The notes beneath the pieces were generated by a model. The model made no database searches. It was not told the origin of the DNA and saw only the letters and a list, made by a program, of their open reading frames with translations. A program made the translations under genes and the position numbers. Shown here in pieces: positions 10,800 to 21,711 of a DNA stretch of 64,000 bases. The stretch is from Bisporella sp. PMI_857 (taxonomy: Eukaryota; Ascomycota; Leotiomycetes; Helotiales; Helotiaceae): the NCBI GenBank assembly GCA_021307315.1, contig JAJSPD010000024.1, positions 124,001 to 188,000 of the forward strand. The letters run 5' to 3'. Every line of letters starts with the position of its first letter. Position 1 is the first letter of the stretch.

Positions 10800-12146
10800 A
10801 TGGGTTTGATCATTTTAGTTGTGGTGAGCGTGGTGATGGCATTATCGTAAGTCGTACAACTGGCATGTATGCGCCACTGTGCTAACATAGATCGAAGTTG
10901 TTTTCTTGCCGGAGCACTGCCATTGTCAATGACCCTGTCGTCATCGCAATTACGACTTATATCAACTATTGGGATGGGTGTTTTGGTTGGGACTTCCCTG
11001 ATTGTCATTATACCAGAAGGGATCGAGGCAGTATATTCTGCTGATACTGGCGGACACTCACATGCAAGAAGGAGTTTACGAGCCCGTGTACATGCAGCGG
11101 AAGTACAATGGCCCTCAAGCAGGGTGAATGCTATTGTTGAACGAGTCAAACTCGAATCACACGCTGGAAGTGAAGTAGTAGAAAGGAGTGTGGAAGCACT
11201 CGACTTTGCAAGTAAGCTCGAAAGGCGTAAGACCACCATATTTGTAAGGGAAGATCCAGCGACACCACCACCCAAAGACGCAGAGGGAGAAAAGGATAAG
11301 GTTGAGCCAGCAACACCACCTGAGAACGAGGCAGATCATCATGAACAGGAACCGCCGACTTTCTACATTGGACTATCACTCATTTTGGGCTTTATCCTTA
11401 TGTTCCTTATAGACAAGCTTCCAAGACATGCGTCAGAAAACTTTCAATCCGCACCTGCGCCGCGACATATATCCCTAGACAACCTTTCACAAGGGCTTCA
11501 TTCTTCAATTCCATCGAATGACGATATTGAGTCAGAAAGCTTTCTTCAATCGCTCACACCATCTCCAAAGCAAACTAGAAGCTTAGCGACGACGATTGGG
11601 CTTGTGATTCATGCTTTCGCGGATGGTATTGCTATGGGAGCCTCAGCGTCAAGCTCAGATAAAAGCCTAGGATTCATCATTTTCCTCGCTATCATGGTAC
11701 ATAAAGCTCCAGCAGCATTTGGTTTGACATCTGTGCTTTTGAAACAAGGACTATCAAAACGTGCTGCACGTGGCCATCTGATCGTCTTCAGCTTGGCATC
11801 ACCGTTTGGAGCCCTCAGTACATGGCTTCTTGTTGGCCTGCTAGGCGGGAAGCACATGGAAGGTCCTGCTGGCCAATGGTGGACTGGCATGCTGCTATTA
11901 TTCTCAGCTGGCACATTCCTGTATGTGACTTCCTCACAACATTCGGGTGCATACTAATCAAGATTTAGATATGTTGCAATGCATGCAATGCAAGATGACT
12001 CTGGGCACAATGAGCACTCAACCAACGGATATACCGATGGGACTGCTTCTCAGAGAAAGCAAAGCAAACCGCAGGTAAGAGATACCATTGCGGCTGTGTG
12101 TGGGATGTTGATCCCTTTACTCACACAATATGGCCATCACCATTGA
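10800..12146 (+). CDS. ZIP-family divalent metal transporter (SLC39A9/ATX2-like)
   Basis: Probable zinc or manganese transporter of an internal membrane. Exons are 10800-10846, 10898-11920 and 11969-12146, giving 415 residues. The first exon encodes the hydrophobic start MGLIILVVVSVVMALS, joined to CFLAGALPLSM. Helices follow: GMGVLVGTSLIVIIPEG, FYIGLSLILGFILMFLI, then the metal-site helix IHAFADGIAMGAS and its partner MVHKAPAAFGLTS. These are the paired His-containing motifs of the ZIP family. The cytosolic loop contains His/acidic patches (GGHSHAR, EADHHEQE). The last helix reads through to GMLIPLLTQYGHHH, a C-terminus typical of the SLC39A9 branch. The substrate is not readable from sequence. 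Yeast Atx2 and human ZIP9 are Golgi proteins, so the Golgi is the likely site. Confidence 0.88.
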
Positions 12147-13679
12147 TTTACGACGAAATGTATGAGATAGGCGTTTTTCAAAATCATTGTATCATATTGT
12201 AAGACATAGATGGCGTTATAGTGGACTCGGTACTTGTAAATATCTCCAAGAAGTGTTCGCAGTCCTGTTTTCGTCTCCTTCGAGGCATCAAGCCCAGCAG
12301 CCGTATCAGCTGAACAGTAGCGTGGTTTCCCCACCGCGTTTATGCTCCATTTTCGTAGCTATACGACAGATATCCAATTTGACAAATAAACAGAATAAAT
12401 TCTGAAAGTTGAGCTACACCTGGTTTTGGGTAATGCAGCTTCAGTTGCTATTTAGAGCAATTGCTTGCAAAATTTCCTGGCTGAGCATTTCCAACGAATG
12501 TTACGCATCCAAACAGGCAATTTGGTGTATCAGGCGGCCCGGATCTAGTTTAGAATCACGTTTTCCTCTTTCATCCAAGCCGGAGCGGCCTGTTACGAGT
12601 GTTTCGAGAGGTATTTCAAAGCACGAGAATGGTTCTTTAAAGAGGAAGCTGGAGCTGTGCACAAACTGATCGGTGCTGGGGGGGCGCAGGTCCCGCTGTT
12701 ACAGAATGCCTTCGCCCCCTGCATGTCAGGTGTAAGCTTGAATTGCTTGGAGGACGGACCGAGTAAACCTTGAAACTCGTCTATTTTGTTTCGTCGAAGA
12801 AAGAGGGGCCAGCTTCAGCATGTTAATTGCGGTGTAGGTTCAACTGAAGAAAGGAGAATTTGCGGTTGTAGGTGAGAATGGACGTAAGAATGGCGTAGAG
12901 GCAATTGGATAGACATCTCACCGCTTCTACATGAAAATTTTTGTATTTTTATTTTTTTTCTGCGACGATGCGAAACGTCAGATAATGCATAATTTGTTCA
13001 TCTCGTTCTTAGGCTAATAAGCCTGAGCCCTGAGCCCTCAGCCTGAGCCTCTCTTGCGCACCCATCCTCTCGATCCTTATTTTCGTTAGGCAAATGGCTT
13101 GGGCTTAGAATTGCGTGCAGCCTCTAAACGCCAACAAACCCTGTAAAAGTCCACTCGGCGTCGTTACCCAAGCGCAACCGCATCAGACCAGACCAGAACG
13201 TCCCCAGCCCGACTGCACCTCAACTCTCATCACCTCTAACGACTCGCTCCAGCATTGCGAAAACCGATATTAGGGAAAGACACTGCGAGGAATTCGAAAC
13301 GAAACAATATCTTTAACGATCACTAACGACATATCTGTGCTTTTACTATTGCTTGCATGCCACCTTAATTATTCATCCGTCGTTTTAACCTCCATGTCTC
13401 CTACAGACTGACCTATACGACTGTCGTCTCTCTGTCTTCTCTATACCATCCACCTCTCTGCCGCTCGCATAACATTACCTGCTTCAAATCTACTCTAATA
13501 CTATTCATATATGTAAAGGCGTTGAGTGGTCCACAGCTTGGCTATCACCAGAGTTCTCCTGAACTTCCTCCTTTTGATTGTGCCGGAACGGTTACATTAT
13601 TGCGTGACTACGACCAGAGAATAATTACCAACAACGCACCGGCGAGAGCAACCACAATTGTTCGGCACAAGTAAGAAGG
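12147..13679. promoter_or_regulatory. Long upstream region of the F-box/WD40 gene
   Basis: 1.5 kb without a convincing gene. It contains a small imperfect repeat of the unit CCTGAGC near 13022-13050, a T-rich run near 12938-12958, and a pyrimidine-rich stretch around 13380-13470 that resembles the core-promoter/leader DNA of filamentous fungi. The unusually long leader suggests regulated expression (inference). Confidence 0.45.
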
Positions 13680-15939
13680 ATGAACGAATATCGTCCCCTT
13701 AGCCTGACCGAACGGAGAGCCTCCATGGTCCTGGATCCAGATTCCCCCACCAAAGCAACCTTGACACTCAACACAAGTACTGGCAATGTTCGAATGCCGC
13801 AGCGAGTTGAGAAGATAGGCCAGACAAGGCCGCGAGGACCTCCCACACCTAATATGACCACACCTTCCGCTGACCCAGACTCTCCTACACAATCAAGTCA
13901 TGATCCACCTCCACCCCCTACTCCAGCCGCAAGTCCTGGGCCGGAACAATTGCGGCCAGATTGGAGTGATGCGGGAGATGAAGAGGATCTGTTTCTCTCC
14001 CAGATGAGGCATTATTTCAAACAGAGCTCTCATTCGCAACGAACACGAATGTTAGGGGATATTTTGAACCTATGTACCAGTCAGCAGTTGAGCTTTGTGC
14101 GGCAATACGTGGATCCCCTTCTCAAAAAGGATCCATTTGTGTGCCTACCAAATGAGCTGTGCCTAAGGGTAAAACCCATCCTTCTCAATATGTATGCTGT
14201 GAACTGACAGTGCTTTTTAGATCCTCTCTTGCATCGACGATCCCAAAGTACTTGCACGAGCCTCGCAGGTCTCCAAAAGGTGGCGAGACCTACTACAAGA
14301 TGATGTGACATGGATGAAGCTATGCGCAAAGCATGATTACGGCAGAAGACTCTCTGAGGCACATATAACCACGCCTCCGATGTCCACATTTCGCCCACCA
14401 CCAAATCCTGTACTATCTACCTATTTCGATGGGACGATGGACACAAGTATGGCTGTGCACGCATTTACAGGTAGTTCCGCAACCTCGTCTTATACACCAG
14501 GGAATTCCAGAAGCTTTGACAGTACCATGAGTTCGCACGCTTTGAGGAGACCAAAAATCCGGTCATACAAATCACATTTCAAGCAGAGATACTTAGTTGA
14601 AACCGCTTGGAAACATGGCGGACAGAATATCGCCAGGCATATCACTCAGGATCCGGGCGTTGTGACAAGTCTCTATCTCACTTCCAAATACATTGTAGTG
14701 GCTCTGGATAATGCAAAAATCCATGTATTCAACACAGACGGAAACCAACAGAAAACCTTGCAGGGACATGTCATGGGAGTTTGGGCTATGGTTCCTTGGG
14801 ACGATATTCTCGTTAGTGGAGGATGTGATCGTGATGTTCGAGTCTGGGATATGTCCACGGGGTGGGTGAATTGGCAAAAACCTGGAGGAAAAACACGCTA
14901 ACAAATCTACAGAGAAAGCATACACACTTTACGCGGGCATACGTCCACTGTGCGATGTTTGAAGATGTCAGATGCGAATACAGCCATTTCTGGGTCTCGA
15001 GATACAACCTTGAGAGTCTGGGATATCAAGACTGGACTATGCAAGAATGTGCTCGTTGGTCATCAAGCCAGTGTAAGATGTTTAGAGATAAAGGGAGATA
15101 TTGTGGTCTCTGGAAGCTATGATACAACCGCCAGAGTGTGGAGTATTTCTGAAGGAAGGTGTTTACGGACTCTCACTGGCCACTTTTCTCAAATTTACGC
15201 CATTGCATTTGATGGTCACCGAATAGCAACAGGCAGTTTAGACACCAGTGTCAGGATATGGGACCCAAATAATGGGTGAGCATAAGTTTTCAAGATTTAG
15301 CGAAGTCTACTAACAAATTATAGAACTTGCCAAGCTATTCTTCAGGGGCATACTTCACTAGTTGGACAGCTTCAAATGCGCGGTAATACGCTTGTCACCG
15401 GTGGCTCTGATGGTTCAGTCCGAGTATGGTCATTGGAGAAGATGGCTCCTATCCATAGGTTAGCTGCTCATGACAACAGCGTAACAAGCTTACAGTTCGA
15501 TGACACTCGAGTTGTGAGCGGAGGTAGTGACGGTAGAGTAAAGGTTTGGGACTTAAAAACCGGGCAACTTGTCCGTGAATTGTCAGCACCAGCTGAGGCT
15601 GTTTGGAGGGTCGCGTTTGAGGAAGAGAAGTGTGTCGTCATGGCAAGCCGATCTAGCCGAACAATCATGGAGGTGTGGTCATTCTCTCCGCCTGAGGATC
15701 TTCTGCCAGATAGGGAGCCTACCACAGCACAACGTTTGCTTGAAGGTGCAGGACAGAGGCCATCCAGGCCGCTCAGCGCCGCTGAATACCGAACGAACAC
15801 GAAGGGTGATCAGCAAATGACTGATATCTCGAGGCACGAAGTGTCATGTACTCAAGATGATATTGACATGGCTGATGTAGCGCCTTCCACCGCACCTCCA
15901 CATGCAACGGGCCCGACATTTTTTCACGACGATGATTAA
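13680..15939 (+). CDS. F-box/WD40 substrate receptor of an SCF ubiquitin ligase (Cdc4/FWD-1 type)
   Basis: Recruits phosphorylated substrates to the SCF (Skp1-cullin-F-box) ubiquitin ligase. Exons are 13680-14168, 14221-14861, 14913-15275 and 15324-15939, giving 702 residues. The N-terminus is disordered and rich in Pro/Ser/Thr. A helical segment (MLGDILNLCTSQQLSFVRQY) precedes the F-box at about residues 153-195, which the first intron splits: LPNELCLR/ILSCIDDPKVLARASQVSKRW. A WD40 propeller follows from about residue 315, with repeated GH...VWD units such as SGSRDTTLRVWD, SGSYDTTARVWS, TGSLDTSVRIWD, TGGSDGSVRVWS and SGGSDGRVKVWD. The C-terminus is acidic and low-complexity. The architecture matches yeast Cdc4 and Neurospora FWD-1, the receptor that turns over the clock protein FREQUENCY. 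Which of the two it matches cannot be settled by eye. Confidence 0.9.
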
Positions 15940-17455
15940 GGAGATGACACCGAGAGACCACCTAATTCGAGACCCATTGCTTTGCTAAACCCATTCTTTA
16001 GAAGATTGAGAGACGACTTCCATGTCTGCAGCCAGGGCTCACATGCTATTACGTCCACTAGCAACATCTTTGAATTTTGCATCTTCGGCGTTTTCTTTGG
16101 GGAATTGAAGCTAAACCAGCATGACTCTGAGTGCATTAAGACCGGTGGATTGATAAATGGCAAGTCTCTTTGAAGAGTATTATATGGGGCATATGGGGCG
16201 CAGTATGGCGTAGCATAGGGAATTCGGAATGGCATCAGCGTTGTTTTTGGTGGAGGTCGGGATGATGGATAGTGAAATATATGAGATTGAATCATAATGC
16301 TATTGACAGGAGTGAATTGATTCTGGAGGTGACTGGCATGCGTTCAGGTTTCGGGCTAGTGACATCTGAATCAGAGGAGAGCCTTGTATGCAGTTTGGAG
16401 AAGGTTGTGAGAGCAGATGGTACCAATCTACAGTGACTTTGAGATACGCAACGGAATCTGAGCCATGCCTTCTCACACAGGATTTGATAGGTATCTTTTC
16501 CTAGGAAACGAACAGTAAACCAAATTCTCTGAAGCCCAAATAACCCTTCCAACACACAGTAGACATTCTAATACCTTTTCTAGCGTTCTTATCACCAGTA
16601 CTACTCTCCGGGCTTCATAGGTAGAATGATATGAAGCTCAATTTCCGAGGAGGAATGACGGTAATAGAGATAGTTCCCGAAGTCAAACTGGGCCGTTATA
16701 GGTAGGTTTAGTAGTGGTAGGTAAAGTTTGGGAGAGCTGATACAGGTTGTTAGGCCATTTTAGCAGGCTCAGAAGTGATTGGATTGTTTTGAGGAGCTTG
16801 GAGCCACCTCCTTTGTGGCTCGCCAAGTAGAGCCGCTGTCGGATACTTTGAGGCGCTGGGATACATTAGATGGGCAGGAATAGATGGGTAGGATAATAGA
16901 TACAACTTTGTATATATTTGCAGTTGCTGGAGGACCAAATCCTTGAACCTACTCGTAATCTAGGGGTAGAATCTATTGTCCTTAGATACCTGTTCCACAT
17001 TTACAGAATTAACGTGAAGTCCACGGTCAGCATCGGCAATCTTAGATCACGGTTAAGAACAGAAGTCGCTACTATTGGCTCTTGCAATAATATCTAGCAC
17101 TCTCACTCTCTACGTCAAATTTAGGCTGTGGCAAGTATTCCTTGGTTCGGAGCCTAAAGGAGGAATTAAGGCATTGAAAAGTTCAACTATGGCCTTGAAT
17201 CACATATCAAGCATACCGCATTGAAAATGCAGTGAAGTCCATTGATTTTTCCACTTGAGAAAATGCCACTGATATTATAAAATCTTTCCACATCCATCCC
17301 ACAGATCTGTTGAGGTCGGTGTAGTCGGGACTTTGTTGTCGGGGATCATCCACCCTTGGCGCGCTAATCCTTACTAAGCCTAATCTCAAGATGTTGGGTA
17401 AAGCTTTGTTCAGAGCAATAATTCTCAACATCACTCCTTCAGACATATACACACG
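15940..17455. other. Intergenic region upstream of PDA1
   Basis: 1.5 kb between two same-strand genes. Minus-strand short frames (for example 15936-16295, 16292-16555) have no recognisable domain. It presumably holds the trailer of the F-box gene and the PDA1 promoter. I see no repeat or RNA gene. Confidence 0.5.
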
Positions 17456-18851
17456 ATGTTTTCCAAGGCATTGAGGGCAAGCCGCGGTGCGCCTTTGCGA
17501 AGCCAGGCCTTCTCACAGGCTCTCGTAAAGAGAACCGTTACAACTGATGCCGCGAGTGCCGCACTCAAGGATTCCGTCCCTGGGGTAAGTGCTGATTCTC
17601 AACATCGATCCCATACTCTCAATTAATGCCAATGGCTTGCTAACACGTTTACTGGAACAGGAGGATGACAAGCCTTTCACAGTACACCTCTCCGATGAGA
17701 GTTTCGAGACGTACGAGCTCGATCCTCCTCCATACACTCTCGAGACCACAAAAAAAGAGCTGAAGCAGATGTACACTGATATGGTGTCTATGCGGTAATG
17801 TTTCCCGATAGTCTGGAATGATATATGCTGAACTATTGCAGACGCATGGAAATGGCCGCAGATAGGCTGTACAAGGAGAAAAAGATCCGTGGTTTCTGTC
17901 ATTTGTCGACAGGTCAAGAAGCCGTCGCAGTTGGAATCGAGCACTCGCTCACCAAGGAAGACGCTGTTATCACCGCTTATCGATGCCACGGTTTCGCACT
18001 TATGCGTGGAGCCTCCGTCAAATCTATCATTGGAGAACTGCTAGGTCGCCGAGAGGGTATTGCCTACGGAAAGGGAGGATCCATGCACATGTTCGCAAAG
18101 GGATTTTATGGAGGTAACGGTATCGTTGGTGCTCAAGTACCAGTAGGTGCAGGTATCGCTTTCGCTCAACAATACACTGGCCAAAAGAACACTACGGTCG
18201 CATTATACGGTGATGGGGCTAGCAACCAGGGACAAGTCTTTGAGGCTTTCAACATGGCCAAGTTGTGGAAACTACCAGTTCTTTTCGGATGCGAGAGTGA
18301 GTCCGGCAAGTATTGAAAATTGTGGGTTATTCTAACAAGTGCTAGACAACAAATATGGTATGGGTACAGCAGCCAACAGATCCTCCGCCCTTACGGATTA
18401 CTACAAGCGTGGCCAATACATTCCCGGTCTCAAAGTCAATGGAATGGACGTTCTTGCTGTCAAGGCTGCCGTTCAATACGGTAGAAACCACACTGTAGAA
18501 GGCAATGGTCCAATGGTCCTCGAGTATGTCACCTACCGTTATGGTGGTCACTCCATGTCCGATCCAGGAACCACCTACCGTACCCGTGAAGAGATCCAGC
18601 GCATGCGTTCTACTCAAGATCCTATCGCAGGTCTCAAGCAGAAGCTGTTGGAGTGGGAGGTCACAACCGAGGAGGAGCTCAAGAGCTTGGACAAGAGCGC
18701 TCGGGAGGCAGTCGACAAGGAAGTCGCAGAGGCCGAAGCCATGTCACCACCAGACGCTACCCCACAGATCCTTTACGAAGATATCTATGTTAGGGGAAGC
18801 GAGCCACAGTTCATGAGAGGCCGTACACCAGATGAGAACTACTACTATTAG
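17456..18851 (+). CDS. PDA1: Pyruvate dehydrogenase E1 component subunit alpha, mitochondrial
   Basis: The alpha subunit of the thiamine-diphosphate-dependent E1 of the mitochondrial pyruvate dehydrogenase complex, turning pyruvate into an acetyl group for E2. Exons are 17456-17584, 17661-17794, 17842-18296 and 18346-18851, giving 407 residues. The N-terminus [19 protein letters not shown] is a clear presequence. The core has [44 protein letters not shown], and the ThDP-binding motif GDGASNQGQ starting at Gly211 and ending CENNKYGMGT, which is split by the third intron. The regulatory phosphorylation loop reads [19 protein letters not shown] with the conserved serines. Length matches fungal Pda1. 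Confidence 0.96.
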
Positions 18852-19387
18852 GTGGCGATGTTCCTGGACGATGCATGGGATTGTACACTAGACTGGAGGT
18901 TATGAGCGTGCCGCCGCATAGATTATAATGATATCAATACTGGTTTGCACCAACGGGTTCAGTCCTTTCAATTGACGTTACCACAGATTCACACGTACTG
19001 TTTTAGAAATGGTTGCATCTCACCTAATGCAAGAACGAATTCGTTCGCAACTCAATCTTCCCCATTAGCAAGTCATTCGATGTACTCTTTCCTGCCCTGC
19101 AAAATTCGTAGTTGGACGCAGAATTCCTTTAACGTTCATTTGTCATAGCGTTTTAATTAGACCAAACCATCTGTTGATGAAGATGTACTTTTGGCTTTTT
19201 ATCCTCACTCAAGAACCCACCTCTGCACGATCCATTAAAGGGGTTATTCCTGGCTCATTCTGCTTAAAAAAAAAAAAAAATACATAAGTAGTTCGACCCC
19301 CTTTCCCCCAACAACCTGGCACATTCCCGGCGTTTAGGGAAGAGCGCTCTGGCCCAACTCCATTCTAAATGGAAATTTACAAACTTA
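18852..19387. other. Intergenic, PDA1 trailer
   Basis: 536 bp, AT-rich, with a poly-A tract at about 19267-19280. No gene recognised. Confidence 0.5.
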
Positions 19388-19717
19388 CTAGGCCAGCCAC
19401 ACTTTTATAGACGGGCCATCTACGGAGAGAAACTCGCGCCAACTCATCTGATACCACCGCCTACCAAGGCAATTCTCCGTCCTTGTTCGAGAACTTCGCG
19501 TTTGGTCCGTCCTAGCAAAGCGTAGGGGAAGAGATGCTCCGAAATTGAGTCCAGGATCTCGACTGCCTAGGAGGATGTAGACATCTTGAGGAGGCAGAGA
19601 GGGTTGGTGAGAAGTATCTTGTGGAAATGCTTGTGGTTTTGTGGTATGAGGTGTGTTGACCGTGGAGGATAATGCTGTATCTCCGAGCGAAGCAGCAACG
19701 TGGGCGGCAAGATCCAT
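19388..19717 (-). CDS. Uncertain small ORF, function unknown
   Basis: A 109-residue frame from a real ATG (MDLAAHVAASLGDTALSS) to TAG, Ser/Thr/Pro-rich, then basic near the C-terminus (RTDQTRSSRTRTENCLGRRW). A second overlapping frame extends upstream to about 19845 with an Arg-rich segment (VPQRLARAERGKRAVTQR). The two might be exons of one gene, but no convincing GT-AG junction joins them. I recognise no family. It may be spurious. Confidence 0.2.
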   Translation of the reverse strand: MDLAAHVAASLGDTALSSTVNTPHTTKPQAFPQDTSHQPSLPPQDVYILLGSRDPGLNFGASLPLRFARTDQTRSSRTRTENCLGRRWYQMSWREFLSVDGPSIKVWLA

Positions 19718-19845
19718 AATACTGAATTCAACCCGATTTCAGCTGGTGCCGAGTCTAAATGTTCCCAGATGCGTTGTGTAACAGCTCTTTTGCCACGTTC
19801 TGCTCGAGCTAGTCTTTGTGGAACTCGGATCGGATTACCTGGCAA

Positions 19846-21711
19846 AGTTCATAAGGATAAAAAGTATTAGAAGCCAGCCAAGCTTTCATTCACACATCCT
19901 CAGGAATTAGGTGACGATTAATTAGCTTTCTATTTGATTCTACCCGCTTGTTGACAAGTGCTGTTGTGAGCGACTTGTCACTCCTCGTCACTTCAAAAAT
20001 CAAGTTCCGTATCTGGAAGTTTTGTAAAGGGTGTATCGAGTTAGAATTTCAGAAGTTTAACGCTCACGCACCTCTTTATATTCTCATGGAAAATGAGTTA
20101 CGTGAGACTGGGGTGTTCTGATTTCTAGATAATACTGGAAGCAATGAGGGAGTGCGAGGATGTGAAGTGGGTATTATGCGCTTTCGAGGAAGCTTGGCCC
20201 TTGGAAAAGAATGAATAGTCTATTGGCGGTGCTGCTGCAAGGAAATAAAGCGTCCTCCGGATGCGAAGCTTCATTATCAGAATCAGTCGGCGGAGACAAG
20301 TTGAAAAGATGAAGGAAAGCTCACGCTTGAGCAGTGAAAGCACAACCTTGATTAGTATGTCATCTTTCCCCGGTTGATATGCTGCTTGACGAGATGCTCT
20401 GTCTAATTATATCTGATTGCAGTGAAGTCGAATTCACCGTGATGGCCATGGAAACAATCAATTAAAACGCCTGGCTATGCCGCAGCTGAAACGGAGAATG
20501 AGTCTCAGTGGAAAGAGTTAGCAAGAATGCATTTCCTAATCCAATTACCTTTCCCATCTCATATGATCATTTGAGACGTGATTCGGTCTCTAAGAGAATC
20601 CCATTCGCTCTGTTTCAAGGAATCCTTTTGAGGGTCGATCAGAAGCTTTGCTTAGGGAGGAACTAGGGGTACGACTGAGAGGCAGATTTATGGCCCGAGT
20701 CGTATCAGGTGAGTGCGTACCCAGAGGGAAATGTCTGTTGAATCAAAATATCTGATCATCGTAATGCCCGTATTGCGGTTATGATCGTGACTTATCCGTG
20801 AGGATCATATGAATAACAGAGGATGTTGCGAGCACGGTGGTGTTTACAGCTCCGAGTGAATGCTGAAGTGGAAATCTTACTTAATGGTAGGCGGCCAGTA
20901 TGCATACCTGTAATAATATAATTAGCTACTATTCTCGATACTTCTTCATATGTTAACTGCATTATGGTTGGATTGAAGGGATACTACAATGAATAATAAT
21001 ATAAAACAAGAAGTGGTTTTAGGGTTGAACTGTACAAGTAAATATATATTGGCGATTGGGTATTTACAGTAAGATTAAAATTAGCGCTTTTACAGATTGA
21101 TTATATCTTTACTGAGATTGTATTAAACTTACAAAATTTGTTCTTTAATGTATTATTACTAGAATTATGTATTGTATTTTCAAATCTCCCCCAACTTTGT
21201 TAACATCTGAGTCCCCATCGTCATCCTCAGCAACCAAGAAACACTCTAACCTCTCTGCTCTACCTATCATCTACCGCCACTACGTACTGCTCGATATCTG
21301 CTAACTAGATACCACTGTGAGACGCTAGTTCGCCTGCAGGATCAATGCGGCCTTCGCTGCCAGTAATATTTATTGACTGTGCTCCGAATCCTTTGCGAGG
21401 AATATGGCATGGCGAAGGAGGAGGTTGTTATGATTGCGTGTGAGGAAATCTTTTAGATTCATTCGGGGCGGAGGACAGTACTGAGCAACGAATGGAATGA
21501 AGTGAAGATGAGAGTTCAAGCGGACATAGTTTAGCATGGTTTTGTGGCGGTGGGTGTTAGTCAGGTGATTTGACTACCCCAGCAAACGGTTTTGTACGTT
21601 TGGTTATTGCGCTTTCGTTCTATCTCCTTTTCTATCATTTGCCTCTGCCCCTTATACTTACAGCTTGTATTCTGTATTAAGCTTGTCCACTTCGTGCGAT
21701 CAAGAATCAAG
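19846..21711. other. Gene-poor AT-rich stretch
   Basis: About 1.9 kb with no supported gene. The section near 20930-21180 is markedly A+T-rich with short ATAAT/TATTA runs. This could be old repeat-mutated DNA, but no transposon terminus or protein relic was found. The right end (21590-21711) is probably the leader of the zinc-cluster regulator. Confidence 0.5.
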
